This document shows positions 23,859 through 32,814 of a DNA stretch of 41,264 bases, one piece after another; the first letter of the stretch is position 1, and the number at the start of each line of letters is the position of its first letter. Source of the stretch: Streptomyces mesophilus (GTDB lineage Bacteria > Actinomycetota > Actinomycetes > Streptomycetales > Streptomycetaceae); NCBI RefSeq assembly GCF_011044995.1, contig NZ_JAAKZW010000041.1:1-41264 (forward strand), written 5' to 3'. The position numbers were made by a program, and so were the translations under genes. The notes under the pieces are model-generated. The model was given only the letters and a program-made list of their open reading frames with translations, made no database searches and was not told the DNA's origin.

Positions 23859-24845
23859 GTGAGTACGTGCGCCACCGCCTCCCGCGACCTCGACGAACCC
23901 GTCGCGGGAACCGCGGCCACCGCCACCACCTGGCTGCTCCTGGAGCAGCCGGGTCCCTGGGGTGCCAAGGCGCTCACCTCCAGCCACCTCGACGCCGGGC
24001 TCGGCGCCGCTCTCGAAGCCGCCGCCAAGGACACCGGCGTACGGATCGCGCTGATCCGGCGCCCGGGCCGGCACGCCGACTCCCACTCCCCCGTGGAGCG
24101 CCAGGTGTACGCGGCCCATGTCCGGCCCGACGGCGCTTGGCTGCACAGCGCCGTCATCACGGATCCCGCCCGGCTTCTCGACCTCGACTTCGCGGCCCTC
24201 GGGCGAGGCGAAGCCGGCTCGTTCGACGCGGAGTTGGCGGGCGCCGAGCACACCGGCGCACCGCTCGCCCTCGTCTGCACCAACGGCAAGCGCGACCGCT
24301 GCTGCGCCCTCCTCGGCCGCCCCCTCGCGGCCGAGCTGGCCGCCGCCGGTGCGAGCGGCACCTGGGAGATCACGCACCTCGGCGGTCACCGTTTCTCGCC
24401 GACGCTGCTCGTCCTGCCGTACGGCTATGCGTACGGCAGGCTCGACGCCTCCGCCGTCAAGGAAGTCCTGACGGCCGTCGGCGACGGCCGCATCGTCACC
24501 GACGGCTGCCGCGGCAACTCCGCCTGGGACCGCCCGGGCCAGGCCGCCGAGCTCGCGGTGCGTACGACAGTGGGCGAGCAGCGGGCCGGGGCGCTCTCGG
24601 TCATCAGCAGCGAGGCCGTCAGCGTCGAGGTCGTCGGCGGCGAGGCCGTCAGCAGTGACGTCGAACGCGGTGAGGACGCCGCTCCCCACTGGCAGATCAC
24701 CGTCGCCCACCGCGACGGCCGCGCCTGGGCCGTGACCGTCGCGCAGGGCGCCGCCCGGCCGTCGCGCCCGGAGAGCTGCGGAGGCGCGCTGGGGACACCG
24801 GCGCGGATGGATGTGGTGGCGGTGCGGGAGCTGGCCGGGGTCTGA
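23859..24845 (+). CDS. Sucrase/ferredoxin-like family protein
   Basis: 328 aa. The segment TWLLLEQPGPWGAKAL near residue 23 and the thioredoxin-like Fe-S region (CTNGKRDRCCALLGRPLA, then GGHRFSPTLLVLPYGYAYGRL and CRGNSAWDRPGQAAELAVR) match the Sucrase_ferredoxin-like (PF06999) family. The Cys residues could bind a [2Fe-2S] cluster. The historical sucrase name does not indicate sucrose cleavage. GTG start at 23859 has no ribosome site, consistent with a leaderless message. An iron box covers its promoter, suggesting a role in iron-limited growth such as siderophore iron release (inference). It converges with an SDR gene across 84 bp without a clear terminator. Confidence 0.88.
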   Translation: MSTCATASRDLDEPVAGTAATATTWLLLEQPGPWGAKALTSSHLDAGLGAALEAAAKDTGVRIALIRRPGRHADSHSPVERQVYAAHVRPDGAWLHSAVITDPARLLDLDFAALGRGEAGSFDAELAGAEHTGAPLALVCTNGKRDRCCALLGRPLAAELAAAGASGTWEITHLGGHRFSPTLLVLPYGYAYGRLDASAVKEVLTAVGDGRIVTDGCRGNSAWDRPGQAAELAVRTTVGEQRAGALSVISSEAVSVEVVGGEAVSSDVERGEDAAPHWQITVAHRDGRAWAVTVAQGAARPSRPESCGGALGTPARMDVVAVRELAGV

Positions 24846-24929
24846 CGCCCTCCTGCGGACCCGCCCCTACGCGGCGGCCCAACTCCCTTTCCGTACAGGA
24901 GAATCGGCGCACACAGGAAAGCCGGCGCC

Positions 24930-25706
24930 CTACGCCGACCCCTTCACCACGCTCCACCCACCGTCCACCACCAGGCTCGCCCCGGTGATGTACCCCGCCT
25001 CGTCCGCCGCCAGGAACGCGATCGCGGCCGCCACCTCCTCGGGCGCACCGAGCCGTCCGGCCGCCGTCTCGGCCATGCTGCGCGCCCGGTCCTCCTCGCT
25101 GACGCGATCCCAGGCGCCGGTCAGGATCGGGCCCGGCAACACGCAGTTGACGCGCACCTCGGGTCCGTATTCGACGGCGAGCTGGCCGCAGAGCGAGAGC
25201 AGCGCGCCCTTGCTCGCCGCGTAGGCGGGGTGGCCCGGGATTCCCTTGTGGGCGTGGACGGACGAGGTGAGGACGACGGCGCCGCGCTGTGCGCGCAAAT
25301 CCGGGAGTACGGCCTTGAAGCCCAGGAACGATCCGGTGAGGTTGACCGAGAGCTGGCGTTGCCAGGACTCGAGGGAGAGTGCGTGGGCGGGGGCCACCTC
25401 GACGGTGAAGGCGTTGCTGACCAGGACCCCGACCGGACCGAAGGAGTGCGCGGCCGCGACGACCCGGTCCCAGTCGGCGGGATCGGACGCGTCGGCCCGT
25501 ACGAAACCGGCGCGGCCGCCCTTGCTCCGGATCCGTTCGGCGAGATCGGCGCCCCGCTCGGCGGCGATATCGGTGAGGACCACGGCGGCGCCTTCGGCGG
25601 CGAGCCGCTCGGCGGTGGCAGCGCCGATCCCGGAGGCGGCCCCGGTGACGATGGCGACACGGTCGGCGAAACGGTGGCCTGCGGAAGGCTCATTCGGGCT
25701 CGTCAT
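24930..25706 (-). CDS. Short-chain dehydrogenase/reductase (SDR)
   Basis: 258 aa, classical SDR. Cofactor motif TGAASGIG at about 20-27 with Asp (LTDIA) at the end of beta-2, which favours NAD(H). The catalytic set is Ser (VVLTSSVHAHKG), Tyr and Lys in YAASKGAL, and the Asn of SVNLTGSF. The C-terminal GYITGASLVVDGGWSVVKG is typical. The VSNAFTVEV segment replaces the usual NNAG, a modest deviation. GGAGGTGGGAT precedes the ATG. Substrate unknown. Divergent from the CitA-type kinase with a 107-bp gap, so shared regulation is possible. Confidence 0.93.
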   Translation of the reverse strand: MTSPNEPSAGHRFADRVAIVTGAASGIGAATAERLAAEGAAVVLTDIAAERGADLAERIRSKGGRAGFVRADASDPADWDRVVAAAHSFGPVGVLVSNAFTVEVAPAHALSLESWQRQLSVNLTGSFLGFKAVLPDLRAQRGAVVLTSSVHAHKGIPGHPAYAASKGALLSLCGQLAVEYGPEVRVNCVLPGPILTGAWDRVSEEDRARSMAETAAGRLGAPEEVAAAIAFLAADEAGYITGASLVVDGGWSVVKGSA

Positions 25707-25813
25707 ACGGACATCCCACCTCCCCGTGTGCCCCAGGACAATACGTGAGCCCGATCACTTCGCACCCCGGCGCATTTCGGCAGCGGCCCCGTACCGCCGT
25801 ACCGTTCGTAGAC

Positions 25814-27562
25814 ATGACCCCCTCCGCCTCCGGCAGCGCGCGCCGGCGCCCGCGCAGACCGCGCCTGGGGCTGCCGCGCAAGGTGTTCTCGCAGGTGCTC
25901 CTGATGCAGCTGGGGATCGCCGCCGGGGTCGCCGTCCTCGCGACCGGTCTCTTCCTCGCGCCCCTCGGCAAGGAGATGGACGACCAGGCGATGCGCCGGG
26001 CGCTCGCGATCGCCGAGGCCACCGCCGCCGCCCCGCGGATCGCCGAGGACCTCGAGCGCACCGAGCCCACCGCGGACGGTCCCGTGCAGGAGGAGGCCGA
26101 GCGGATCCGTGCGGCCACGGGCGCCGAGTACATCGTGGTGATGGACCGGCGCGGGGTGCGCTGGTCGCATGCGAACCCTCGGCAGGTGGGCCGGGTCGTG
26201 TCCACCGACCCCAGCGACGCCCTGGCCGGCCGCGACGTGATGGAGATCGACGACGGCACGCTGGGGCGCTCGGCCCGCGGCAAGGTGCCGCTGCGCGACG
26301 AGGACGGGGCGATCGTCGGTGCGGTCTCGGTCGGCATCGAGTACGACAGTGTGCGGGCGCGGCTGCTCAACGCGATCCCGGGGCTCTTCGCGTACGCGGG
26401 CGGAGCGCTCGCGGTCGGTGCGCTCGCCGCGTATCTGATCTCGCGCAGAGTGCAGAAGCAGACCCGCGATCTGGCCTTCTCCGATATCTCGGCGCTGCTC
26501 GCCGAGCGCGAGGCCATGCTGCACGGCATCCGCGAAGGCGTGGTCGCGCTCGATCGCCACGGCCGGATCCGGCTGCTCAACGACGAGGCGGAGCGACTGC
26601 TCGGACTCGACGGCGAGGCCGTGGGCAAGCCGCTCGACGAGGCGCTCGGCGCGGGCCGCACCACCGATGTGCTCGCGGGCAGCGTGACCGGCACCGATCT
26701 GGTGACGGTACGCGGCAGGCGCGTACTGATCGCGAACCGGATGCCCACCCACGACGGCGGCGCGGTGGCCACGCTGCGCGACCGCACCGAACTGGAGCAG
26801 CTCGGCCGTGAACTCGACTCGACCCGCGGCCTGATCGACGCCCTGCGCGCCAAGGACCACGAGCACGCCAACCATCTGCACACGCTCCTCGGCCTCCTCG
26901 AGCTGGAGATGTACGAGGACGCCGTGGAGTTCGTCGGCGAGGCGGCCGGGGCCCAGCGGGTGACCGCCGAGCAGATCACGGAGAAGATCCACGATCCGCT
27001 GCTCGCGGCGCTGCTCGTCGGCAAGGCGACCGTGGCCTCCGAGCGCGGGGTCACGCTGCGGCTGTGCGAGGGCACGCTGCTGCCGGACCGTCTCGTGGGT
27101 CCCCAGGATCTGGTGACGATCGCGGGCAACCTGGTCGACAACGCGCTCGATGCCGCGACCGGCAGCACCCGGGCGCAGGTCGAGGTCGAGGTGCGGGCCG
27201 ACGGGTGCGAGGCTGTCCTGCGCGTACGGGATTCAGGGCCCGGAGTGCCGCCCGAACAGCGGGAGTTGATCTTCACGGAGGGCTGGTCCACCAAGGAGTC
27301 CCCGGCCCATCGTGGTCGCGGGATCGGTCTTGCGCTTGTCCGCCGCCTCGCCGAGCGCCAGGGCGGCAGTGCGCGGGTGGACGAAGCGGCGGACGGAGGC
27401 GCCGAGTTCACCGTCGTACTGCCGCAGGCGCTGCGCGACGAGGCGCCGCGGACGAAGATCGGCGGGCCGCGGGAGGCACCCGGAGCCACTGGAGCGGCCG
27501 GAGCGGCAGCAACCGGCCAGGCGGTCCCTGACCGTACGGAAGCGATCGAGGAATCACGATGA
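25814..27562 (+). CDS. CitA/DcuS-type sensor histidine kinase
   Basis: 582 aa. Two membrane helices (about 25-50 and 187-210) flank an extracellular sCache/PAS-like sensor (about 52-186, with TGAEYIVVMDRRGVRWSHANPRQVG and GSV-like LAGRDV segments) of the kind that binds carboxylates. A cytoplasmic PAS (about 232-330) follows. The atypical H-box DHEHANHLHTLLGLLELE has His349, where most relatives read HEFANRLH. The HATPase has N-box NLVDNALDA, G1 DSGPGVPP, F-box and G2 RGRGIGLALV. A low-complexity Gly/Ala tail ends the protein. ATG at 25814 is chosen; an in-frame GTG at 25745 has CAGGA upstream and would add 23 residues. It overlaps the response regulator by ATGA. Confidence 0.92.
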   Translation: MTPSASGSARRRPRRPRLGLPRKVFSQVLLMQLGIAAGVAVLATGLFLAPLGKEMDDQAMRRALAIAEATAAAPRIAEDLERTEPTADGPVQEEAERIRAATGAEYIVVMDRRGVRWSHANPRQVGRVVSTDPSDALAGRDVMEIDDGTLGRSARGKVPLRDEDGAIVGAVSVGIEYDSVRARLLNAIPGLFAYAGGALAVGALAAYLISRRVQKQTRDLAFSDISALLAEREAMLHGIREGVVALDRHGRIRLLNDEAERLLGLDGEAVGKPLDEALGAGRTTDVLAGSVTGTDLVTVRGRRVLIANRMPTHDGGAVATLRDRTELEQLGRELDSTRGLIDALRAKDHEHANHLHTLLGLLELEMYEDAVEFVGEAAGAQRVTAEQITEKIHDPLLAALLVGKATVASERGVTLRLCEGTLLPDRLVGPQDLVTIAGNLVDNALDAATGSTRAQVEVEVRADGCEAVLRVRDSGPGVPPEQRELIFTEGWSTKESPAHRGRGIGLALVRRLAERQGGSARVDEAADGGAEFTVVLPQALRDEAPRTKIGGPREAPGATGAAGAAATGQAVPDRTEAIEESR

Positions 27563-28239
27563 TCGAAGTCCTGGTCGTGGACGACGACCTGCGCGTCGCC
27601 AAGGTGAACGCCGCCTACGTGGACAAGGTCCCCGGCTTTCAGGTGGCCGCCCAGGCGCACAGCGCCGCCGAGGCCCTGGAGCGGATCGAGTCCGCCGGTC
27701 CGTTCGACCTGATCCTGATGGACCACTATCTGCCGGACGGCACCGGCCTTTCGGTCGTACGGCGGCTGCGCGAGCGCGGCGACCGCACCGACGTGATCAT
27801 GGTGACCGCCGCCCGTGATGTGGCCACGGTGCAGGCCGCGATGCGGCTCGGGGCGCTGCAGTACCTGGTCAAGCCCTTCACGTTCGCGGGTCTGCGCGGC
27901 AGGCTCGAGGCGTACGCGGCGCTGCGGCGGACCCTGGAAGGCGGCGGCGAGGCCGAACAGTCGGAGGTGGACCGGATCTTCGGCGCCCTGTCGACGGACA
28001 CCGCGCCCCAGCTCCCCAAGGGCCACTCCCCCGAGACCGCCGAGCTGGTCCGCCGCGCCCTGATGTCCGCCGAGGGCCCGCTGTCGGCGGCGGAGCTCGC
28101 CGACCGCACGGGCCTGAGCCGCCAGACCGCCCAGCGCTACCTCAAGCTCCTGGAACGCTCCGGCCGCGTACGCCTCGGCCTGAGGTACGGCGATACGGGG
28201 CGGCCGGAGCACCGGTACGAGTGGGCGGCGAGCCTGTAA
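27559..28239 (+). CDS. CitB/DcuR-type response regulator
   Basis: 226 aa. The receiver domain has Asp8/Asp9, phospho-acceptor Asp55 (LILMDHYLP), Thr/Ala around 83 and Lys in LVKPF. The C-terminal domain, with MSAEGPLSAAELADRTGLSRQTAQRYLKLLERSGRVRL, is the wHTH of CitB-family regulators. ATG overlaps the kinase stop (27559-27562). Family members activate carboxylate uptake and metabolism genes. The acetate-permease gene lies next, converging with only nine bases between stop codons, and is a natural candidate target along with the citrate-synthase genes (inference). Confidence 0.94.
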   Translation: MIEVLVVDDDLRVAKVNAAYVDKVPGFQVAAQAHSAAEALERIESAGPFDLILMDHYLPDGTGLSVVRRLRERGDRTDVIMVTAARDVATVQAAMRLGALQYLVKPFTFAGLRGRLEAYAALRRTLEGGGEAEQSEVDRIFGALSTDTAPQLPKGHSPETAELVRRALMSAEGPLSAAELADRTGLSRQTAQRYLKLLERSGRVRLGLRYGDTGRPEHRYEWAASL

Positions 28240-28248
28240 CTTCCGGCT

Positions 28249-29841
28249 CTACACGGCCCCCGCCCCCGTGAGCGAGCGCACCTCGGTCTCCGCGTGCTTG
28301 GCCTTGTCCGGGCCCTGAGGTGAGGTGGCCGTGCCCGCCCAGCCGGCCAGGAAGCCGAGGGGGATGGAGATCAGGCCGGGGTTCTCCAGCGGGAAGAGGT
28401 GGAAGTCCACGCCGGGGAACATCGCCGTCGGGGAGCCGGAGACCACCGGCGAGAAGATCACCAGGATGAGGGCGGGGATCAGTCCGCCGTAGACGGACCA
28501 GACCGCGCCCCGCGTGGTGAAGCGGCGCCAGAAGAGCGAGTACAGGAGCACCGGCAGATTCGCCGACGCGGCCACCGCGAAGGCGAGTCCGACGAGGAAC
28601 GCCACGTTCAAGTCCTTTGCGAGCAGCCCGAGTCCGATCGCGGTGAGGCCGATGCCGACCGCCGCGACCCGCGCGACCGCGACCTCGCTGCGCGGCTTGG
28701 CGTGCTTGCGCCGCAGCGAGGCGTAGAGATCGTGGGCCACCGAGGCCGATGAGGCGAGCGTGATGCCGGCGACGACCGCGAGGATCGTGGCGAAGGCGAT
28801 CGCGGCGACCACCGCGAAGAGAACCGTTCCGCCCGTGGAACCGGCGCCTCCGCCCAGGTCCAGGGAGAGCAGCGGAATGGCCGTGTTGCCCGAGGCGTTG
28901 GACGCCTTCACCTCGCTGGTGCCGACGATCGCCGCCGCGCCGAAGCCGAGCACGATCGTCATCAGGTAGAAGCTGCCGATCAGACCGATCGACCACACGA
29001 CGGAGCGGCGTGCGGCCCGCGCGGTGGGCACGGTGTAGAAGCGCGACAGGATGTGCGGCAGCCCGGCCGTGCCGAGCACGAGCGCCAGACCGAGGCTGAT
29101 GAAGTCGAGGCGCGCGGTCCAGTCCCCGCCGTAGCGCAGGCCCGGCGCGAGGAAGTCCTTGCCGTGGCCGCTCTTCTCGGCGGCGGTGTTGAGCAGGCTG
29201 TTGAAGTCGCCGTGGAAGCGCACCAGGACGAGCACGGTGAGGGCGATCGCGCCGCCCATCAGGAGCACGGCCTTGACGATCTGGATCCAGGTGGTGGCCC
29301 GCATCCCGCCGAGCGACACGTACACGACCATGAGCGCGCCGACGCCGATCACCGTCCAGGCCTGCGCGGCCTCGCTCGTACCGCCGAGCAGCAGCGCGAC
29401 GAGACTGCCCGCGCCGACCATCTGCGCCACCAGGTAGAGCACGGAGACGGTCACGGACGAGGTGCCGGCCGCGATCCGTACCGGACGCTCGCTCATGCGG
29501 GCGGCGACCACGTCGGCGAGCGTGAACCGGCCGCAGTTGCGCACGAGTTCGGCCACGAGAAGGAGCACGACCAGCCAGGCGACGAGGAAACCCACCGAGT
29601 AGAGCAGCCCGTCGTAGCCGTACAGGGCGATGAGTCCGGAGATGCCGAGGAAGGAGGCGGCGGACATGTAGTCGCCCGCGATGGCGAAACCGTTCTCCAT
29701 GGGCGAGAACAGCCGTCCGCCCGCGTAGAACTCCTCCGCGCTGCCGTGCCGGTTGCGGCTCACCCATGTGGTGATGCCGAGCGTGACCGCGATGAACGCG
29801 CAGAAGAGGAGCAGCGCCAGTGTCTGATGGTCGCCCGTCAA
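28249..29841 (-). CDS. Cation:acetate symporter-like transporter (SSS family)
   Basis: 530 aa with about thirteen membrane helices. Signature GFAIAGDYMSAASFLGISG, GLPHILSRFYTVP and the SASVAHDLYASL segment match ActP-type sodium:solute symporters that import acetate and other short-chain monocarboxylates. The start is TTG at 29841, within the upstream stop codon (TTGA overlap), preceded by a G-rich ribosome site. The frame is open far upstream, but that sequence belongs to the DUF485 gene. It forms an operon with DUF485, as in E. coli yjcH-actP. The C-terminal tail is charged. No terminator follows; the stop is nine bases from the converging response regulator. Confidence 0.9.
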   Translation of the reverse strand: MTGDHQTLALLLFCAFIAVTLGITTWVSRNRHGSAEEFYAGGRLFSPMENGFAIAGDYMSAASFLGISGLIALYGYDGLLYSVGFLVAWLVVLLLVAELVRNCGRFTLADVVAARMSERPVRIAAGTSSVTVSVLYLVAQMVGAGSLVALLLGGTSEAAQAWTVIGVGALMVVYVSLGGMRATTWIQIVKAVLLMGGAIALTVLVLVRFHGDFNSLLNTAAEKSGHGKDFLAPGLRYGGDWTARLDFISLGLALVLGTAGLPHILSRFYTVPTARAARRSVVWSIGLIGSFYLMTIVLGFGAAAIVGTSEVKASNASGNTAIPLLSLDLGGGAGSTGGTVLFAVVAAIAFATILAVVAGITLASSASVAHDLYASLRRKHAKPRSEVAVARVAAVGIGLTAIGLGLLAKDLNVAFLVGLAFAVAASANLPVLLYSLFWRRFTTRGAVWSVYGGLIPALILVIFSPVVSGSPTAMFPGVDFHLFPLENPGLISIPLGFLAGWAGTATSPQGPDKAKHAETEVRSLTGAGAV

Positions 29842-30317
29842 CGCCCGACCCCCCGCGTCAGCTCCTGGGTGTCCCAGCGCAGATCGAGCGCGGCCCGGTC
29901 CCTGCGCAGCCGCGCATGGCGGGCGTACGCGAAGGTCAGCAGGAAGGTCGTGAGGAACTGTCCGAGGCCCGCGATCATCGCCACGTTCACGGCGCCCGCG
30001 ACGGGCTGCGCCATCAGGCCGGGCGCCATGGTGGCGGCCAGGATGTACGCGACGTACCAGGTGAAGAAGGCGATCACCGCGGGGATCACGAAGCGGCGGT
30101 ACCGGCTGCGCACCTCCTGGAAGGCGGCGCTGGCCTGCACTTCCAGATAGATACTGGCCGCGTCGGGGCGCTGCTCCGCCGCCCTGGGGGCGGGCGGTGC
30201 GGGCGCGGAGGCGGGGGCGCCGGTGCTGTCCAGCTCTCCCCAGCCCGAGGCCAGTGCGTCGTACCAGGGGTCGTCGAACCGGATCTGTCCGGTCCGCCGC
30301 CCGTCGTGCTTCTCCAC
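29838..30317 (-). CDS. DUF485 membrane protein, acetate permease partner
   Basis: 159 aa. A long polar N-terminus (Pro/Ala-rich, 1-65) precedes the DUF485 core VQASAAFQEVRSRYRRFVIPAVIAFFTWYVAYIL with two membrane helices at about 78-100 and 108-132. DUF485 proteins (YjcH type) are encoded next to ActP symporters, with unknown mechanism. GTG start with AAGGAG seven bases upstream. A 7-bp hairpin (30333-30339 with 30345-30351) sits just before the ribosome site and might affect initiation. The gap to the next operon is 120 bp and holds TTCAC/GTGAA motifs. Confidence 0.9.
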   Translation of the reverse strand: MEKHDGRRTGQIRFDDPWYDALASGWGELDSTGAPASAPAPPAPRAAEQRPDAASIYLEVQASAAFQEVRSRYRRFVIPAVIAFFTWYVAYILAATMAPGLMAQPVAGAVNVAMIAGLGQFLTTFLLTFAYARHARLRRDRAALDLRWDTQELTRGVGR

Positions 30318-30437
30318 CGAACTCTCCTTGTCCGCGACCCGTTTGGTCGCGTGCCCAAGGATGGGCGGACCAGGAAGATCCCGGACACTTCACGCCGATC
30401 TGTTCACTCCATCAGGTGAAGCACGGCCGAAGTGACC

Positions 30438-31100
30438 TCAGCGGCGGGGCGGTTCGGCGAGCCCGTGCCGGTAGGCGTAACGCACCGCCTGGGTGCGGTC
30501 CTTGAGGCCGGCCTTGGCGAAGAGGTTATTGATGTGCGTCTTCACGGTGGCGGTCGAGACCTGCAACGCCCTCGCGATCTCGGTGTTCGTCAGCCCGTCG
30601 GCGATCTGCGCGAGCACTTCGGCCTCGCGGGCGGTGAGACCGTCGGGCAGTTCTGCCGGGGCCTGTGCGGGAGCGACCGGTTCCGACAGGCGCTCCAGGA
30701 GCCTGAGTTGCACCTGCGGAGCGAGCCCGGCGTCACCGGAGAGCACGGCTTCGATCGCCCGGACGATCTCGTCGCCGCCCGCGTCCTTGGTGAGGTAGCC
30801 ACGCGCTCCGGCCTTCAGGGCGGGGAAGAGCGAGGCGTCGTCGGCGTAGGTCGTGAGCACCACGACCTGGGTGCCGGGGTGTTCGGCGCGGATACGACGG
30901 GTCGCCTCCACGCCGTCGACGCGCGGCATCCGCAGGTCCATGAGGACGACGTCCGGGGCGAGTTCGGCCACCAGGCGTACGGCTTCCTCACCGTCGCCCG
31001 CCGAGCCGACCACCTCCATGCCGGGGAGCAGCCCGAGCAGCATCACGATGCCCTCGCGCACCACGGTCTGATCGTCGGCGACGACCACACGCACGCTCAT
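30438..31100 (-). CDS. NarL/LuxR-type response regulator
   Basis: 220 aa. Receiver: Asp9/Asp10, phospho-acceptor Asp55 (VVLMDLRMP), Thr and Lys (LTTYAD, YLTKDAG). LuxR HTH at about 150-210: LTAREAEVLAQIADGLTNTEIARALQVSTATVKTHINNLFAKAGLKDRTQAV. ATG at 31100 follows GGAGGA; an upstream in-frame start is unlikely. It is third in an operon with a kinase and a membrane protein. It probably binds the phased GGGTGGA motifs upstream of the operon (inference). Confidence 0.95.
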   Translation of the reverse strand: MSVRVVVADDQTVVREGIVMLLGLLPGMEVVGSAGDGEEAVRLVAELAPDVVLMDLRMPRVDGVEATRRIRAEHPGTQVVVLTTYADDASLFPALKAGARGYLTKDAGGDEIVRAIEAVLSGDAGLAPQVQLRLLERLSEPVAPAQAPAELPDGLTAREAEVLAQIADGLTNTEIARALQVSTATVKTHINNLFAKAGLKDRTQAVRYAYRHGLAEPPRR

Positions 31101-31122
31101 ACCGGGTCCTCCACGCACCCGC

Positions 31123-32277
31123 TCATTCCGGCACCCGCAACCGCACCACGAATCCTCCGTCTGCGTCCTCGGCGGGACCCGCGTCGAGCGAGCCGCCGAG
31201 CAGTTCGGCCCGCTCGCGCATCCCGAGCAGACCGTACCCGCTGCCGCTCGCGGCGAGCTCGCCCTCGCGGCGCACGCCGCCGGAGTCCCGTACTTCCAGG
31301 GCCACTTCGCCCTCCCCGTACGAGAAACGCAGTCGCACCGAAGCGCCGGGCGCGTGCTTGCGTACGTTCGTCAGGGCCTCCTGGGCGACCCGTCGTACGG
31401 TCCCCGAGGTCTCGGCGCTCAGCAGGCGCGGGCTGCCGGTCACCTCGACGTCGACGTCGACGAGCGCCCGCAGGAAGTCCTCCACGGGCACCATGTCGCC
31501 GCGCAGCGCGGACAGTGCCTGGCGGGTCTCGGCGAGCCCTTCGCGGGCCATCCCCCGTGCGGCGACGACGCGTTCGAGCACCTGCTCCTTGGGCGCGTCG
31601 CGCTCGACGAGCAGCCGGGCGGCCTCCAGGTGCACGAGCTGCGCGGAGAGGCTGTGGGCGAGGACGTCGTGGATCTCGCGGGCGATCCGGGCCCGTTCGG
31701 TGAGCGCGGCGGACTCCGCCTCGGCGGCGAGCGCGGCGCGTTCCTGGTCGAGCAGCCGGCGCTCCCTGCCGCGGCCCTCGGCGTCGAGCCGCAGCACGTA
31801 CCCCACGAGGCAGAACGTGGCGGCGGTCAGGACAGTGCTCGTCCAGGGCTTGTCGGCGACCGGTACGAATCCGGCGAAGGCGGCCAGGGCGGCCGCGAGT
31901 CCCACGGCCGGCGGCAGCCGCTTGAGCGCGAGCACGATCCCGGAGCACCACACCACCATGCCGACCGTGGTGAACCCGGCCGCCTGCGCCCCGATCGCAC
32001 CGCCGAACACCGCGGCGAGCACGGCGAGGGACGGTACGAGGCGGTGGGCGAGCGTGGTCCGCAGAAAGAGCTGCCAGCCCAGTGCGCAGACCAGCAGGAC
32101 GGCCACGTCGACCGAGCTCTCCCAGGTCGGCGCGGCCGGCTCGGTGATCACGTTCCACAGCACGAACCCCGCGATCGCCGCCCTGCCGATCCAGGCGAGC
32201 GCGGAGCGCTGACCTCCGAGCCGCTCGCGGGAGAGTGCCTCCCGCGAGGGCCAGCGCAGCCAACTGTTCCGGGTCAC
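31123..32277 (-). CDS. NarL-type sensor histidine kinase (HisKA_3)
   Basis: 384 aa. Five to six hydrophobic helices in residues 28-165 with almost no extracellular domain suggest an intramembrane-sensing kinase. The dimerisation helix has the HisKA_3 motif ARIAREIHDVLAHSLSAQLVHLE with His203. The HATPase has QEALTNVRKHAPGA (N-box), a shortened G1 (RDSGGV) and GYGLLGMRERAELLGG. GTG at 32277 overlaps the upstream stop (GTGA) and has AAGGA in front, so it is preferred over the GTG at 32292. Encoded 22 bp upstream of its response regulator. Confidence 0.94.
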   Translation of the reverse strand: MTRNSWLRWPSREALSRERLGGQRSALAWIGRAAIAGFVLWNVITEPAAPTWESSVDVAVLLVCALGWQLFLRTTLAHRLVPSLAVLAAVFGGAIGAQAAGFTTVGMVVWCSGIVLALKRLPPAVGLAAALAAFAGFVPVADKPWTSTVLTAATFCLVGYVLRLDAEGRGRERRLLDQERAALAAEAESAALTERARIAREIHDVLAHSLSAQLVHLEAARLLVERDAPKEQVLERVVAARGMAREGLAETRQALSALRGDMVPVEDFLRALVDVDVEVTGSPRLLSAETSGTVRRVAQEALTNVRKHAPGASVRLRFSYGEGEVALEVRDSGGVRREGELAASGSGYGLLGMRERAELLGGSLDAGPAEDADGGFVVRLRVPE

Positions 32278-32774
32278 ATGTGGTCCTTCCACGCGGGCCG
32301 CGGGTAACCGGCCACCTCACGGTACGTGCGGGTGCGCCACTGCAGGACGCCCGCCCGCGCGAGCAGCATCGCGGACAGACCCACCATCAGGGCCGCACTG
32401 CTCTGGTGTACGCCGAAGGCGGCACCGATCCCGTAGAGGCCGGCGCGGACGGCGATCCCGCCCACCCACACGGCGAGCGTCAGCCTGCTGCCCTTGGACC
32501 ACACGGCGCCGTCGTCCGCCCGCCACACCTGGGTCGTACGGGCGAACAGCGCGCCCATCGCCAGCGAGAGCACCAGTTCCACGGCGAGCAGCGTCGCGGC
32601 CTGGGCGGTCCGTCCTTCGCCGAGCAGATCGGGCTTGCTCAGCGCGACGAACCCGAGCACGACCGGCAGCACCCACCAGCGCCGCTCGTCACCGAGCCGC
32701 CGCGCCTTGAACTGACTCAGCACGATGAGCGCGACGACGCCGATGATCAGCAGTCCGTTGACGATCTCGGACAT
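32274..32774 (-). CDS. Small multi-spanning membrane protein (DUF1453/CcdC-like)
   Basis: 166 aa with four predicted membrane helices (about 3-18, 34-46, 58-80 and 95-140). The pattern MSEIVNGLLIIGVVALIVLSQFKARR, RRWWVLPVVLGFVAL and AVWSKGSRLTLAVW fits DUF1453-like proteins of Streptomyces that accompany NarL-type kinases. It is the first gene of the two-component operon and may sense the signal or modulate the kinase (inference). ATG at 32774 has GGAGGA in front. Confidence 0.75.
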   Translation of the reverse strand: MSEIVNGLLIIGVVALIVLSQFKARRLGDERRWWVLPVVLGFVALSKPDLLGEGRTAQAATLLAVELVLSLAMGALFARTTQVWRADDGAVWSKGSRLTLAVWVGGIAVRAGLYGIGAAFGVHQSSAALMVGLSAMLLARAGVLQWRTRTYREVAGYPRPAWKDHM

Positions 32775-32814
32775 GGTGTCCTCCCTGTCCTCTCCCGGTT
32801 TCCCTATGTCTTCG

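Noticed and set aside
25690..28212. Long minus-strand open frame opposite the CitA/CitB-type genes
   Set aside because: Composition is Ser/Arg-rich low complexity with no motifs, whereas the plus strand encodes intact kinase and regulator domains.
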